From the NCBI RefSeq assembly GCF_009734385.1, contig NZ_CP046452.1, forward strand, positions 248,001-312,000: DNA of 64,000 nt. The letters run 5' to 3'. Positions 1-9,728 of this stretch are shown piece after piece. Numbering within the stretch: position 1 is the first letter of the stretch; each line of letters begins with the position of its first letter. The notes beneath the pieces are model-generated. The model was not told the origin of the DNA. It saw only the letters and a program-made list of their open reading frames with translations, and did not search any database. The position numbers and the translations under genes are program-made. Origin of the DNA: Corynebacterium kalinowskii (GTDB lineage: Bacteria; Actinomycetota; Actinomycetes; Mycobacteriales; Mycobacteriaceae).

Positions 1-1
1 C

Positions 2-457
2 GGCGTCAAAGGCCTAGGCAAGCGACTAGCAGCGCTGCTCACCATGAACCTCATCGTGGGCTTGGTCGGAATCGGGATCTTCGCAGTCCTTTCCCCGATC
101 AGTGTTCCTTACCTCACCACCTTCCTCTTCCTCACGTTCGCTAGCTTTGTCGTGGGCTCATTGAGTGTTGGTTCGATCGCACTGTTCGGCAAGGCTGGCA
201 TCGCCATCCCTGCTCTGACTCTCATCTCCGGAATGGGGTTCATGTCCCTGCCAAAGGAATTCGTACCGGCCTTTTGGCGGGACTGGATCTACCCGTGGAA
301 CCCGATTCGCATGATCGCAGAATCTGGCCGCGAAATCCTCTACATGGGTTCCGGCCCAGTGACGAGCACCGCGAGATTGCTCTGCATCGTGGCCGCCATT
401 GGCTTGGTATTCCTCTTTGTCGGAGCAATGCGGGCACCCCGGGGTGCGGAAGCCTAG
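2..457 (+). CDS. C-terminal part of a multi-pass membrane protein (ABC-2/YhgE-like)
   Basis: The reading frame is open from base 2 to the TAG at 455-457, so the gene starts before the window and only its C-terminal part is seen. From residue MNLIVGL onward it has about four hydrophobic segments and a loop with a PxEFVPAFWRDWIYPWNP pattern followed by an Ala/Gly-rich last helix. The P-x-EF-x-P-x-WR arrangement before the final transmembrane segments recalls ABC-2 type or YhgE/Pip-like membrane proteins; this is inference from a partial sequence. It converges on aftD, with stop codons only a few bases apart. Confidence 0.55.
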   Translation, partial: GVKGLGKRLAALLTMNLIVGLVGIGIFAVLSPISVPYLTTFLFLTFASFVVGSLSVGSIALFGKAGIAIPALTLISGMGFMSLPKEFVPAFWRDWIYPWNPIRMIAESGREILYMGSGPVTSTARLLCIVAAIGLVFLFVGAMRAPRGAEA

Positions 458-460
458 CGA

Positions 461-3400
461 TCACACTGCTTCAGTGACTGTCCTCCGGAGCTGCGCAGGC
501 ATCAACAGCGCAGCCAAGGACACACAGCAGGCCAGCGTCACGAACCACTGATCGCCCGCGTATCCCGCGCTTGGCCACGGCGCATGTGCCAGCCACAGGC
601 CAGCCAGCCCCATTCCGAGGGCAGCCAGCAGCCGATCGGAAATCAGGGTGAAGCCCACGATGGCCCAGGCCAGTGCAACAGCTACTGCGCCAACCCAGCC
701 GCCCACGATGAGTAGCGTTATGAGTCCCAAGGCGGTGGGCGCTCCGCCCAACTCAAGAGGCTCGTCGCGGCGCGGTGACCGCCGCAGCACCACTAGACAT
801 AACAACGCAGTCGCCGCAGCGAGAGCCAGGCCACCGAATAGGGAAAGCCGGTAAGCCTTGTCGCCGACAAAGGACAGCTCCACCTGCCCGTGCACCCCTG
901 GAGGGATGAGGTAGGCCTGGGTGGCGGCGTCGATAAGGCGAGGCTCAACGGTGGCGCCGCCGACCGTGGCGCGCAGGCCTTCGTTGAATGCCCGGCCCGT
1001 GATCAGTAGCTGCGGAGCGGCCGAAACCGGTACAGATCCAGCAATCGGGGTCGGCGCTGGCGGCAGCGAGAAATCCGGCGTGGTGAGGGTGATCCAACGA
1101 GCGGTGGTGGACAGCTCGTGCTGACCGGGGCTCAACGTGATCGATTGGCCGCAGGACACTGGAGAACCGTCGAGGAGGAAATCGTCGGTTACGCCGGTCG
1201 GGTTGGCGGTGGCGGGTTCCTCGTCGCAGGAGGCAGCATCGATGCGAACACTCATCTCGCGGGGAGCGGTGAAGACGCGATGAATCCAGCCGGTGTCCAC
1301 AAATGCCCGCTGGAAGAGGAACTTCTGCACGTTCGGGGAGGTGTCGGGAACCTCCAACACCCGGCGTAGATCGTGGCCCGGCGCGCTGACGTCCGCCAGC
1401 CCCACTGGCTCTGCCGATGCGCCGAGTGTGATGCGGATGTCGGTGGCGTGCTGCAGTGGCAGTTCCACCCGCATCCGTTGCCCTGGGTGCACGACCTTGT
1501 TCACACGCATGTCGCCGCTACTGAAAGTGAGTACTACCGGAGAGCCCTCGGTGAGCACCTCCACAACCGGATCCACAAATTCCCCACGGATGGTGAATGT
1601 TGCGCCCTCCTGCTGGCCGGGGGCCGGGTACCAGGCGGTATCGGCGGACCCGTCGACCGCAGCGGTGGCGGCGCGCGCCGGGTCCGCACCACCAAAGGCC
1701 GTGGCATCGGCTCCGGAGGAGGACACTTCCACCGCAGCGGAGCCCTCCCGGATGCGCGACAGTGGGCCGACGGAAGGATAGTCGCGCACCTTGTTGCGCA
1801 CGTCCGAGCCTTCGTCAGGCGATGCCAGGGGCGCCGACTGCGCGTTCCATACGCTGCCGTAGTTGCGGCTGACCAGCTGCGGAGTGTCGGTGACGATCTC
1901 CGCTTTTTCAGACACCAGCTCATAGGCGCTCGGATCCAGCAACGCGAGGGATTCGCCACCGCCAGCGACACGCACCGTTTCAGCAGGTGCTACCTGCATG
2001 TTCAGGGCGCGATCAAACTCCACGATGTCCACCTCGCCAAAAGAATGCACTGGAAAACCCTCGTCTTCAAACGACTGAACCAGTGCATGCGAGTTCGTCA
2101 GCCCCGCCAGGTCATGGCGCACCACTGCCACACCAACACCGAGGCGTGCGAACCCTTCCGCTGACGGCTCGGCCATCAGCCCGTCCAGCCCGCGGATCGC
2201 CTCTGGAGGCACCAGCGGAACAGCATCGCGCACCACCCACGGCACATCCAGGAGCGGTTGCAGTGGCTCATCGCGCGTCCAACCCCAGTGCTGCCGGGCG
2301 AAAGAACTTTGCGGCAGGATGACTGTTCGGGTGCCGCTGGCGTTCTCATTGAGCCAATCGGCGGCCGCCATCCAGTAGTCCGGAACCTGCTCGTAGCTGC
2401 CTCGTGGGGCTAATCGTCCGGTCCATGCCGGAGCCATCGAACCCACCGCCACCAAGGTCAGCAGGGCAGCAGCAGCTAATCGACGCCCTCGATCCTGCAG
2501 CCGGATCGTCGATGACAGATGCACGAAGCCCACGATCACTGGCAGATGAACCAGCGCGTCAAACTTGTGGACGTTGCGCAGCGGTGCGCCGGCACCGTCG
2601 AGGAAACTGAGGTACGCCTCGCTAACCGGGCCGTGGGCGGCGCCCATGATGAGCGCGCCGACGCACACCATGGTGAGCCAGAGGCGCCGGTGGGGGGCGT
2701 CGATAAGCCCGGCGAGACCGATAACTGCCACCGCCACGGTGAGAATGACGAAGTAGGGGCTGGTGGCAAGGAGGGTGCCCGCGAGGCGTTCGGAGTCGGC
2801 GAAGGGTGCCCAAGAGCTGGCGCCGCGCAGTATTTCGACGAGTGAGAGCCAGCGGGTGGTGACGTAGGCGCTTTCGATGAAGTCGGTAAACGGCGGGGAG
2901 TACTTGCCTAGGATCAGCAGCGGTCCGAGCCACCAGAGGGACACAGTGGCGCAGCCGAGCAGCCACAGTCCCAACGGTCGCCATGCGCGGGCCAGTAGCA
3001 GTGCGAGGAAAGCAGGCACACACGCCGCCGCCGTAGCAGTGGCATTCACGGCGCCGATGCACGCCACTGCTAGTACCGATGCCGCCACATCGCGGGCGCG
3101 CGGGCGATGACCGACCAGGGGAAGCAGTACCCATGGCACCAGCATGATCGGCCAGGTTTCCGAACTGATCGCGCCTAGGGTGCTGATTGTGCGCGGAGAC
3201 AGGGCATAGAGCAATGCGCCGAGGAACTGCCACCACGGTTGCCCGATGCGCAGGCGTTGCACGAGCAGCAAAAAGCCGGAGAAACCGACGCCGAGTACGA
3301 GCCACCACCACAGGCGCTGCGCGACCCAGTCTGGGAGCGGGTCAGTGAGCAGGAAGAATAGTCCCTGGGGGAAAAGGTAGCCATAGGCCTGGTTCTGCAG

Positions 3401-3571
3401 CTGCCCCAACGGGAAGATGTCAGTCCAGGCGTGGAGGGCACCGCTCAGGAAACCACCCGGGTTGGCAACAAGGTCGTGTTTGGTATCGGCAACTGTACGG
3501 CCCGGGGTTTGCAGGAAGCTGATGATGCCGAGCAGTAACCAGCCGAGAATGTGCTTACTGGCGCGAGCCAT
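461..3571 (-). CDS. aftD: Arabinofuranosyltransferase AftD-like (DUF3367 family)
   Basis: Integral membrane glycosyltransferase of about 1036 residues. AftD enzymes add arabinofuranose from decaprenyl-phospho-arabinose during arabinogalactan/lipoarabinomannan assembly in mycolata. The N-terminal ~400 residues hold many hydrophobic helices, starting with a loop containing DTKHDL and GQLQNQAYGYLFPQG, the conserved AftD/DUF3367 signature. A long extracytoplasmic part follows, including a discoidin-like stretch near DGSADTAWYPAP (carbohydrate binding), and hydrophobic helices return in the last ~110 residues. Length matches known AftD proteins. The start overlaps the upstream DUF2613 gene by 17 bp, suggesting co-transcription. 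The catalytic Asp is probably in the first periplasmic loop (inference). Confidence 0.9.
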   Translation of the reverse strand: MARASKHILGWLLLGIISFLQTPGRTVADTKHDLVANPGGFLSGALHAWTDIFPLGQLQNQAYGYLFPQGLFFLLTDPLPDWVAQRLWWWLVLGVGFSGFLLLVQRLRIGQPWWQFLGALLYALSPRTISTLGAISSETWPIMLVPWVLLPLVGHRPRARDVAASVLAVACIGAVNATATAAACVPAFLALLLARAWRPLGLWLLGCATVSLWWLGPLLILGKYSPPFTDFIESAYVTTRWLSLVEILRGASSWAPFADSERLAGTLLATSPYFVILTVAVAVIGLAGLIDAPHRRLWLTMVCVGALIMGAAHGPVSEAYLSFLDGAGAPLRNVHKFDALVHLPVIVGFVHLSSTIRLQDRGRRLAAAALLTLVAVGSMAPAWTGRLAPRGSYEQVPDYWMAAADWLNENASGTRTVILPQSSFARQHWGWTRDEPLQPLLDVPWVVRDAVPLVPPEAIRGLDGLMAEPSAEGFARLGVGVAVVRHDLAGLTNSHALVQSFEDEGFPVHSFGEVDIVEFDRALNMQVAPAETVRVAGGGESLALLDPSAYELVSEKAEIVTDTPQLVSRNYGSVWNAQSAPLASPDEGSDVRNKVRDYPSVGPLSRIREGSAAVEVSSSGADATAFGGADPARAATAAVDGSADTAWYPAPGQQEGATFTIRGEFVDPVVEVLTEGSPVVLTFSSGDMRVNKVVHPGQRMRVELPLQHATDIRITLGASAEPVGLADVSAPGHDLRRVLEVPDTSPNVQKFLFQRAFVDTGWIHRVFTAPREMSVRIDAASCDEEPATANPTGVTDDFLLDGSPVSCGQSITLSPGQHELSTTARWITLTTPDFSLPPAPTPIAGSVPVSAAPQLLITGRAFNEGLRATVGGATVEPRLIDAATQAYLIPPGVHGQVELSFVGDKAYRLSLFGGLALAAATALLCLVVLRRSPRRDEPLELGGAPTALGLITLLIVGGWVGAVAVALAWAIVGFTLISDRLLAALGMGLAGLWLAHAPWPSAGYAGDQWFVTLACCVSLAALLMPAQLRRTVTEAV

Positions 3572-3752
3572 ACTCCGGGCCGCCTAGCAGCGCAGTATCC
3601 GCATTGGCGACAGGGCCAGCAGGGAGGGAGTCCTGATTCGACACCGTAGCCACGCCGATAACGGCGGCCACGCCCACGACAAGACCGACCACGGCGCTAG
3701 CCAGCGCGGGGCCGATGCTGCGGCGGGTAAGGGAATCGGTTTCCAAAGCCAT
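3555..3752 (-). CDS. DUF2613 family small membrane protein
   Basis: 65 residues with one hydrophobic helix (about residues 14-36, Ala/Val/Gly rich) and a C-terminal LLGGPEYGSRQ tail. This pattern and the position directly upstream of aftD are typical of the actinobacterial DUF2613 family; function unknown. On the minus strand a TATAGT box (plus 3760-3765) ends seven bases before the ATG, which suggests a leaderless transcript starting at the A of the start codon. The promoter would overlap the last codons of the upstream UspA gene. The overlap with aftD suggests a shared role in envelope arabinan synthesis, but nothing in the sequence shows it. Confidence 0.8.
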   Translation of the reverse strand: MALETDSLTRRSIGPALASAVVGLVVGVAAVIGVATVSNQDSLPAGPVANADTALLGGPEYGSRQ

Positions 3753-3760
3753 AGGGCGAA

Positions 3761-4258
3761 CTATACCAAGTCTGACTCTTCAGGAGGAACGATCAATACC
3801 GGCAAACCCGCGTTGCTCACCAGGTTGTCCGCTGTGGAAGAAGTAAATAGGGAACGAATGCCTTTGATGCCACGGGTACCGGTAACGATGGCATCGGGGG
3901 AAAGTTCCTTGGCGGCGTCCACCAGCGCGCTCCAGATTGAGGTGGCGGATTCCACGAGGTGGGCGTGAGCTTTCAGTCCAAGTGACTCAGCGAGTGCAAC
4001 GCCCTCCTGACAGGTCTCGAGCGCGTGGACGTAGGCGGGGTCGTCATTGTCAGCGGATTCGACGGCGCTGGAGAAATCGGTTTGCATCATTCCGGCCCCT
4101 CCAGCGGCGCGAGCGGCCTGGCGGTGCAAGGGTTCCCACGCCGTGAGGATCTCCACGTGGGAAGGACGCAGCAACTTGGCACCGTATTCCAGTGCGCGCC
4201 TGGACTCGGCTGAACCATCGAAGGCGACGAGGATGACGGGTTCACTAGACGGGTGCAT
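3761..4258 (-). CDS. Universal stress protein (UspA family)
   Basis: Single-domain Usp protein of about 165 residues when started at MHPSSEP; a longer TTG-initiated version reaching 4303 is less likely because the family begins just before the VILVAFDGSAESRRAL strand. The N-terminal DGS and the C-terminal GTRGIKG...SSTADNL stretch correspond to the Usp nucleotide-binding fold (G-x2-G-x9-G/S pattern), so ATP binding is plausible. No membrane segment. It lies immediately upstream of the DUF2613-aftD pair in the same direction. The sequence gives no stress specificity. Confidence 0.85.
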   Translation of the reverse strand: MHPSSEPVILVAFDGSAESRRALEYGAKLLRPSHVEILTAWEPLHRQAARAAGGAGMMQTDFSSAVESADNDDPAYVHALETCQEGVALAESLGLKAHAHLVESATSIWSALVDAAKELSPDAIVTGTRGIKGIRSLFTSSTADNLVSNAGLPVLIVPPEESDLV

Positions 4259-4385
4259 GAAATATATTCTCACTCTTGGGTTGGGGTAGTCCTTGTATAG
4301 CAAAGCCTAATCAACCGATCGGGGCGATGTCTGGCAAACTTGAAACCTGCACGAATCCCTAAGGCAACCCGGAAAGGACGAGAAA

Positions 4386-5585
4386 ATGCGACTGATCGCG
4401 TTGCTCGCAGCCCTCTCCGTCAGTGTCGGTGGGTGCGCAGCTGTAGAAACTGCAGACGAGCCGGAACAGACCTTTGGCCCGGATTCTGCGCTGGTCACCA
4501 TGCTTGCCCAGCAGCAGCGCATCACCAGGGAACACGCTGAATTGCAGGAAGCCGAGCGCTTTGGGGTCAGCGTGGCCGCGCTGCAGCGCGCCCGCGCTGA
4601 ACTGCCCACTGACCAGCGCGCCAAGGTGGCGTCGCTCATGATGGTGGGCGTGCGCAACTTCGATGACGCCGTCTTTGCTCTCGAACAGGGCGTGGGCGGA
4701 ATCTTCATCGGTTCCTGGACCGACCCGGCGTTGCTTACCGAGCCCGGCCGCAACATCGCTGCGCTCCGCGAGCGAATCGGCCGGCCCTTCGAGGTGTCGA
4801 TCGATGCCGAAGGCGGGCGGGTTCAGCGCCAACCCGCATTGTTCGGTTCCGTCCCGTCACCCCGCGAGATAGCAAACACGAAAAGCCCTGAAGAAGCGCG
4901 CGCCATCGCGCAGCATTTAGGGCAAGGGCTCAGCGCTAAGGGCATCACAGTGGATTTCGCCCCGGTGCTGGACGTCGATAATGGCGCGTCGAATGGCGCG
5001 ATCGGCGACCGCAGCTTCTCCGCCGACCCAGCCGTTGCTGCGACCTACGGCGCTGCGTTTGCACGCGGGCTTAACGACGCCGGAGTCCGCCCCGTCTATA
5101 AGCATTTTCCAGGCCATGGCCGGGCCTCCGGAGATTCACACTTCCAAGATGTCACCTCGCCCCCGTTGGAAGACGTGAAGCGAGTTGACCTGGCACCCTA
5201 TGGCCCTGCGCTGCGGGAAGCTCCAGGAGCCGTCATGGTCGGGCATGTGCGCGTGCCCGGGCTCGGTGATGCGAGCCCGTCCAGCATCAACCCGGCGGCC
5301 TATGCCTTGCTCCGCAGCGGTGATTACCCAGGTGGTGAGCCGTATCGGGGAGTGATTTACACTGATGACCTTTCCGGTATGCGAGCCATTACCAACCGGA
5401 TGGGCACTCCGGCAGCAGTGCTGGCATCGCTGAAAGCTGGTGCGGATTGCGCGCTGTGGATCTCCACGGCGAATCTCCCCCGCGCCATCGATGAGGTTGA
5501 TGCGGCGGTATCGAATGGGGTGTATCCGCTCCCTCAGCTGGAGGATTCTGCGCTGCGGGTGCGCCTACAACTGCACACTGACTAG
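4386..5585 (+). CDS. nagZ: Beta-N-acetylhexosaminidase-like lipoprotein, glycoside hydrolase family 3
   Basis: 399-residue GH3 enzyme. The first 17 residues form a lipoprotein signal with lipobox SVGGC, so it should be anchored on the outer face of the membrane, unlike cytoplasmic Gram-negative NagZ. Family motifs are clear: DAEGGRVQR, DFAPVLDV, IGDRSFS, the KHFPGHG signature with its downstream D-x-H, and YTDDLSGM, where an Asp acts as nucleophile. The expected reaction is release of terminal GlcNAc from peptidoglycan fragments during wall turnover. It is followed on the same strand, 64 bp later, by the VanW gene, another wall-related protein. Confidence 0.88.
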   Translation: MRLIALLAALSVSVGGCAAVETADEPEQTFGPDSALVTMLAQQQRITREHAELQEAERFGVSVAALQRARAELPTDQRAKVASLMMVGVRNFDDAVFALEQGVGGIFIGSWTDPALLTEPGRNIAALRERIGRPFEVSIDAEGGRVQRQPALFGSVPSPREIANTKSPEEARAIAQHLGQGLSAKGITVDFAPVLDVDNGASNGAIGDRSFSADPAVAATYGAAFARGLNDAGVRPVYKHFPGHGRASGDSHFQDVTSPPLEDVKRVDLAPYGPALREAPGAVMVGHVRVPGLGDASPSSINPAAYALLRSGDYPGGEPYRGVIYTDDLSGMRAITNRMGTPAAVLASLKAGADCALWISTANLPRAIDEVDAAVSNGVYPLPQLEDSALRVRLQLHTD

Positions 5586-5649
5586 GACAAACGCGAGGTG
5601 ACTTACTAAAGTGAGTGGAACTTACTGTCACTGATCCCCTGGAACGCGT

Positions 5650-7344
5650 ATGACGAACTCTCAAAAGGCTGCTCCGTCCAAGCGACGCGGCCTGAAGATC
5701 ACCACTGCTGTCGTCGGTGGTCTCCTCGGCCTGAGCGCCGTCTTGTACGGCGCTGATTTCCTGCTGACTCAGGATCAGGTTCCGCGTGGCACGACCGTCG
5801 CGGGAGTGTCCGTGGGTGGTATGTCTCCCGAAGCTGCGAGTGAGAAGTTGTCCGCGGAACTGTCCGCCCGCGTGAACGAGCCCGTCATGGTCACCGCTGG
5901 GATGAAGCAGTCTCGGCTCGAGCCGGCGGCTGCAGGTCTCACCGTGAACTGGGAAGAGACGATCCGCTCCGCGGGCAAGCCTTCGCTGAACCCGATCGAC
6001 CGAGTGACCTCGTTCTTTACGGAGCACGAGGTGGGCATCGCGAGTGACGTGTCCGAAGCGGCGCTGGCCCCAGAATTGGAGCGCGTGAAGCGGGACCTAA
6101 CCGTTGCGCCCGTCGATGGCGCAGTCAGTGTTCACGGCGGGAAGGTGAACCAGAGCGCGCCTATCGACGGCCAAAACGTTGCTATCGATTCCCTGCGCAC
6201 TGAACTGGTGGAAAATTGGCTCAATCCTGCCGGAGTTTTAGTTGAACCCGAGGTAGTCACCCCGGACATTGATGCGGCGGACATGAAGAAGATCGCCGAG
6301 GGGGATGCTGCCAAGGCGATCTCAGCACCGATTGTGGCGACCGGCCGGGACGGGATCAAGGGTGAGATTCCGCTGGACCGCATGCACGAAGTTGTCGCCT
6401 TTGTGCCGTTCGAAGGCGGGCTAAAGACCGAGATTAACGCAGAGACTGCGCAGGCGATCTTGGCAGAGAACCTGTCCAAGACTGAGGTCAAGAAGAAAAA
6501 CGCCACCATCTCCTACTCGGGCGGCAGCCGAACTATCACCCCTTCCGCAGATGGCGTAAAGGTGGATTGGGAAAAGGTCATGGCCGACTTCCCACAGCGG
6601 GTGACCGGCGATCAGCCGCGTACCTTCGAAGCCGTGTACATCGATGAGAAGGCGACCTTCACCACCGAAATGGCGGAGAAGGCCACGTTCAATGACACCA
6701 TCGGTTCGTTCACGACCAGCGGATTCTCTGGCCCGTCTGGTGTGAACATCGCCAAGACCGCAGCGCTTGTCGACGGCGCCATCGTCGCCCCAGGTGAGAC
6801 CTTCTCCCTCAATAACTGGACGGGCCCTCGTGGCGCTGCCCAAGGATTTGTCGAGTCCGGCATCATCATGAATGGCCACGCCGACAAAGCTATTGGTGGT
6901 GGCATTTCGCAGTTCGCCACCACGTTGTACAACGCGTATTACTTCGCCGGCATGGAGGATGTGGCCCACACGCCGCACAGCTATTACATCTCCCGTTACC
7001 CAGCTGGTCGCGAGGCCACCGTCTACGACGGTGCCATCGACTTGGTGTTTAAGAACACCTCCCAGTACCCAGTCATGATCTCTGCAGGAGTGTCCGGCGA
7101 TTCGGTCACGGTCGCGCTCAAGGGCGTGAAGACCGTCGATGTTGAATCGATTTCCGGTGGGCGTTGGGCGCCAACCCAGCCAAAGGAAATGAAAGTGCCG
7201 GGCGAATCTTGCTCGCCTTCTAGTGGCGCGCCGGGGTTCACTACCGCCGACACTCGCGTGATTCGTAACCTCTCCGGCGTAGAGGTTTCCCGCGAAACTT
7301 TCACCACTGTGTATGACCCGCAGCCGATCGTGAAGTGCGGTTAA
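5650..7344 (+). CDS. VanW family protein with peptidoglycan-binding-like repeats
   Basis: 564 residues. An N-terminal signal anchor (about residues 17-35) follows a short basic cytoplasmic tail. Two PG_binding_4/YoaR-like segments, each with a conserved GxxPxxA...L start, occupy roughly residues 45-340. The VanW domain (about 350-490) shows GPSGVN, APGETFSLNNWTGPR, GGGISQFATTLYNA and SRYPAGREATV. The C-terminus resembles a short G5-like strand. VanW proteins are extracytoplasmic and of uncertain biochemical role, often linked to peptidoglycan. No strong ribosome binding site is visible. A strong hairpin terminator follows 23 bp after the stop. Confidence 0.85.
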   Translation: MTNSQKAAPSKRRGLKITTAVVGGLLGLSAVLYGADFLLTQDQVPRGTTVAGVSVGGMSPEAASEKLSAELSARVNEPVMVTAGMKQSRLEPAAAGLTVNWEETIRSAGKPSLNPIDRVTSFFTEHEVGIASDVSEAALAPELERVKRDLTVAPVDGAVSVHGGKVNQSAPIDGQNVAIDSLRTELVENWLNPAGVLVEPEVVTPDIDAADMKKIAEGDAAKAISAPIVATGRDGIKGEIPLDRMHEVVAFVPFEGGLKTEINAETAQAILAENLSKTEVKKKNATISYSGGSRTITPSADGVKVDWEKVMADFPQRVTGDQPRTFEAVYIDEKATFTTEMAEKATFNDTIGSFTTSGFSGPSGVNIAKTAALVDGAIVAPGETFSLNNWTGPRGAAQGFVESGIIMNGHADKAIGGGISQFATTLYNAYYFAGMEDVAHTPHSYYISRYPAGREATVYDGAIDLVFKNTSQYPVMISAGVSGDSVTVALKGVKTVDVESISGGRWAPTQPKEMKVPGESCSPSSGAPGFTTADTRVIRNLSGVEVSRETFTTVYDPQPIVKCG

Positions 7345-7367
7345 TCCCGGCAAGTCTGTTTGTGGCT

Positions 7368-7432
7368 AAAAATCACCCTTACCCGGCATCGATTCGTGAA
7401 CTCTGATGCCAGGTAGGGGTGATTTTTGTTTG
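7368..7432 (+). terminator. Intrinsic terminator after the VanW gene
   Basis: A long inverted repeat (AAAAATCACCC...GGGGTGATTTTT arms with GGCATC/GATGCC inside) ends in a T-rich stretch. It lies 23 bp after the stop codon and separates the wall genes from the thiolase operon. Confidence 0.85.
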
Positions 7433-7503
7433 CTTTCCGGGTTGCTCGGTGGCGTAATTTCTAACAATTCACTCAAAGTAGTGGCGCAGATCACGTAAGG
7501 GCG

Positions 7504-7529
7504 GTACGGTTGGAAACAAATTCGTACCG
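7504..7529 (+). promoter_or_regulatory. Putative operator upstream of the thiolase operon
   Basis: A 26-bp imperfect palindrome with CGGTACG and CGTACCG ends lies 16 bp before the thiolase ATG. It matches, base by base over most of its length, a 26-bp site in the TetR/acyl-CoA dehydrogenase intergenic region (13437-13462, opposite strand). Shared sense: GTACGGTT, then AAA, then CGTAC at identical spacing. It is probably bound by the TetR regulator encoded at 12839-13399. Confidence 0.6.
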
Positions 7530-7545
7530 TAGAAGAAGGTGTGTC

Positions 7546-8724
7546 ATGACCAGTGAAGTTGTCATCGTTGGTGCAGCCCGAACCCCGTTCGGCAAGCTCC
7601 TCGGCGGTTTGTCCAGCTTGAAGGCCACAGAGCTCGGCTCTCACGCCATCAAGGGTGCTCTAGCTCAAAACAAGATCGATCCGAACCTGGTCGAGGCCGT
7701 GGTGATGGGCCAGGTGCTGCAGGCTGGCGCGGGTCAGAACCCGGCCAAGCAGGCCGCTCTCGGCGCAGGCGTTCCGGCGACAGCGCACACCAACACTGTG
7801 AACAAGGTGTGTCTGTCTGGCCTGACTGCGGTTATCGACGCCGCTCGCCTCATTCGCTCCGGCGAAGCCGAGGTCGTAGTAGCTGGCGGCATGGAGTCCA
7901 TGTCCAACGCGCCCCACCTGCTCGGCAAGTCCCGTACCGGTACCAAGTACGGCGATGTTTCCATGAAAGACCACATGGCATGGGACGGCCTCACCGATGC
8001 TGCCCAGGAGATCTCCATGGGTGAGCTCACCGAGCAGTTCTCTGAGACCTACCAGGCCACCCGCGAAGAGCAGGACGAGGTATCGGCTAACTCCCACATC
8101 CGGGCCGAGGCGAACCGTGACAAGCTCGCCCGTGAGATCGTCCCCGTGACCATCTCCAGCCGCAAGGGAGATGTCACCGTTTCCGAGGATGAGGGCATTC
8201 GCGCTGGCACCACCAAGGAATCGATGGCTGGTCTGCGCCCGGCATTCACCAAGGACGGCACCATCACCGCCGGCAGCTCTTCTCCGATTTCTGATGGCGC
8301 TGCCGCCGTCGTTCTCACCACGCGTGAGCGCGCAGACAAGGAAGGCTGGCCGATCATGGCTGTGCTCCGCTCCGTCGGCCAGGTTGCAGGTCCGGACGCA
8401 TCCCTGCAGCTACAGCCAGCAAACGCGATCAAGAAGGCGCTCGACCGCGAAGGCTGGACGGCGGCAGACCTTGACGTTGTTGAGTTCAATGAAGCCTTCG
8501 CCGCCGTCGGCATCTGCTCGGCCCGTGAGCTGGGTATCAGCCTGGACAAGGTCAACCCATGCGGCGGCGCGATTGCTCTGGGTCACCCGATCGGTGCATC
8601 CGGTGCTCGCCTCGTCGCACACCTCGCGCACCGCCTCGCCAACGGTGAGGCAAAGAAGGTCGGCGCATCGCTGTGCGGTGGCGGTGGCCAAGGCGAGGCC
8701 ATTTTGCTGGAGGCAAATCCATGA
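7546..8724 (+). CDS. Acetyl-CoA C-acetyltransferase (thiolase)
   Basis: 392-residue thiolase. It should cleave a 3-ketoacyl-CoA with CoA to acetyl-CoA plus a shortened acyl-CoA, or act in reverse. The start is set by an AGAAGAAGG ribosome binding site six bases before ATG; the open frame upstream is not used. Residues seen: nucleophilic Cys in NKVCLSGL, the GHPIGASGAR histidine motif, and the second catalytic Cys in SLCGGGGQGEA. First gene of a three-gene operon; its stop overlaps the next start by four bases. With hydratase, dehydrogenase and HSD10-like genes nearby it likely performs the last step of one beta-oxidation route, possibly for a short or branched acyl chain (inference). Confidence 0.9.
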   Translation: MTSEVVIVGAARTPFGKLLGGLSSLKATELGSHAIKGALAQNKIDPNLVEAVVMGQVLQAGAGQNPAKQAALGAGVPATAHTNTVNKVCLSGLTAVIDAARLIRSGEAEVVVAGGMESMSNAPHLLGKSRTGTKYGDVSMKDHMAWDGLTDAAQEISMGELTEQFSETYQATREEQDEVSANSHIRAEANRDKLAREIVPVTISSRKGDVTVSEDEGIRAGTTKESMAGLRPAFTKDGTITAGSSSPISDGAAAVVLTTRERADKEGWPIMAVLRSVGQVAGPDASLQLQPANAIKKALDREGWTAADLDVVEFNEAFAAVGICSARELGISLDKVNPCGGAIALGHPIGASGARLVAHLAHRLANGEAKKVGASLCGGGGQGEAILLEANP

Positions 8725-9728
8725 TCCGCAGTGAAATCAAAGGCCACGCCGGGATCATCACCCTCGATCGCCCGAAGGCCCTGAATGCCCTCAGCCACGA
8801 AATGGCTCTCGACATGGAACGCATCCTGGAGGACTGGCGTGATGACGACACCGTCCAGCTCGTGATCGTCCGCGGTGCCGGCGACCGAGGTCTGTGCGCC
8901 GGTGGCGATGTCGCCGCCCTACGCGAAGACGCACTGAACGACGGCCACGCTGGCGCCGACTTCTGGCGCGACGAATACCGCCTCAACCTGCTCATTTCGC
9001 AGTTTCCGAAGCCGTACGTGGCGATCATGAACGGCATTGTTCTTGGTGGCGGCGTAGGTATTTCCGCGCACGGCTCGCACCGCATCGTCACCGACTCCAC
9101 CCGACTGGGTATGCCGGAAACCGGCATCGGATTCTGCCCGGATGTCGGGGGAACGTGGCTGCTGGGCCACGCCCCGGATAACTTGGGTATTCACTATGGG
9201 CTCACCGGCATCCATGAGGGTGGCGCCGAGGCTATCGAGGCCGGCATGGCCGACTACCTGGTTCCCGATTCAAAGATCGAAGCCCTCGTCGCTGACCTTT
9301 GCGAGTCCGGCCAGGTCGGGGATGTCGAAAAGCATGCAGAAGAGGCCACGGTAGGCGTCGGTCCGCGCCGCGTCGAGATGGCCCGCATCTATGGCGCCGA
9401 GAGCGTCGAGGAAATCCTGGAGCTTCTCGACGCCCACGACTCCGATTGGGCCGCGGATGCCGCCAAGCGGATCCGCCGCAACTCGCCAACGGCGCTGAAG
9501 GTGACGCTGGAATCGATTCGCCGGGCGCGTTCCCTCACCCTGGCCGAGGCCCTGGCGCAGGAATACCGGGTGTCTTGCCATATGCAGAAGAATCCTGACT
9601 TCGCCGAAGGCGTGCGGGCGCAGATCATCGATAAGGACCGGCAGCCACAGTGGCAACCGGCTACCCTCGAGGGCGTCACCCCGGACATGGTCGAGGCTGC
9701 ATTCGCGCCACTGGAAAAGGAGCTGTAA
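8721..9728 (+). CDS. 3-hydroxyisobutyryl-CoA hydrolase-like enoyl-CoA hydratase family protein
   Basis: 335 residues, longer than a simple crotonase. It has the [14 protein letters not shown] start, a LCAGGDV oxyanion segment, [10 protein letters not shown] and a [13 protein letters not shown] motif, which together point to the 3-hydroxyisobutyryl-CoA hydrolase (HIBCH) branch. That enzyme hydrolyses 3-hydroxyisobutyryl-CoA in valine catabolism. The start overlaps the thiolase stop as ATGA, so translation is probably coupled; its own stop overlaps the next ATG by one base. Some relatives keep hydratase activity, so the exact substrate is open. Confidence 0.85.
   Translation: MIRSEIKGHAGIITLDRPKALNALSHEMALDMERILEDWRDDDTVQLVIVRGAGDRGLCAGGDVAALREDALNDGHAGADFWRDEYRLNLLISQFPKPYVAIMNGIVLGGGVGISAHGSHRIVTDSTRLGMPETGIGFCPDVGGTWLLGHAPDNLGIHYGLTGIHEGGAEAIEAGMADYLVPDSKIEALVADLCESGQVGDVEKHAEEATVGVGPRRVEMARIYGAESVEEILELLDAHDSDWAADAAKRIRRNSPTALKVTLESIRRARSLTLAEALAQEYRVSCHMQKNPDFAEGVRAQIIDKDRQPQWQPATLEGVTPDMVEAAFAPLEKEL

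Noticed and set aside
4259..4303. Longer UspA N-terminus starting from a TTG
   Set aside because: The extra residues do not fit the family and MHPSSEP begins right before the conserved first strand.
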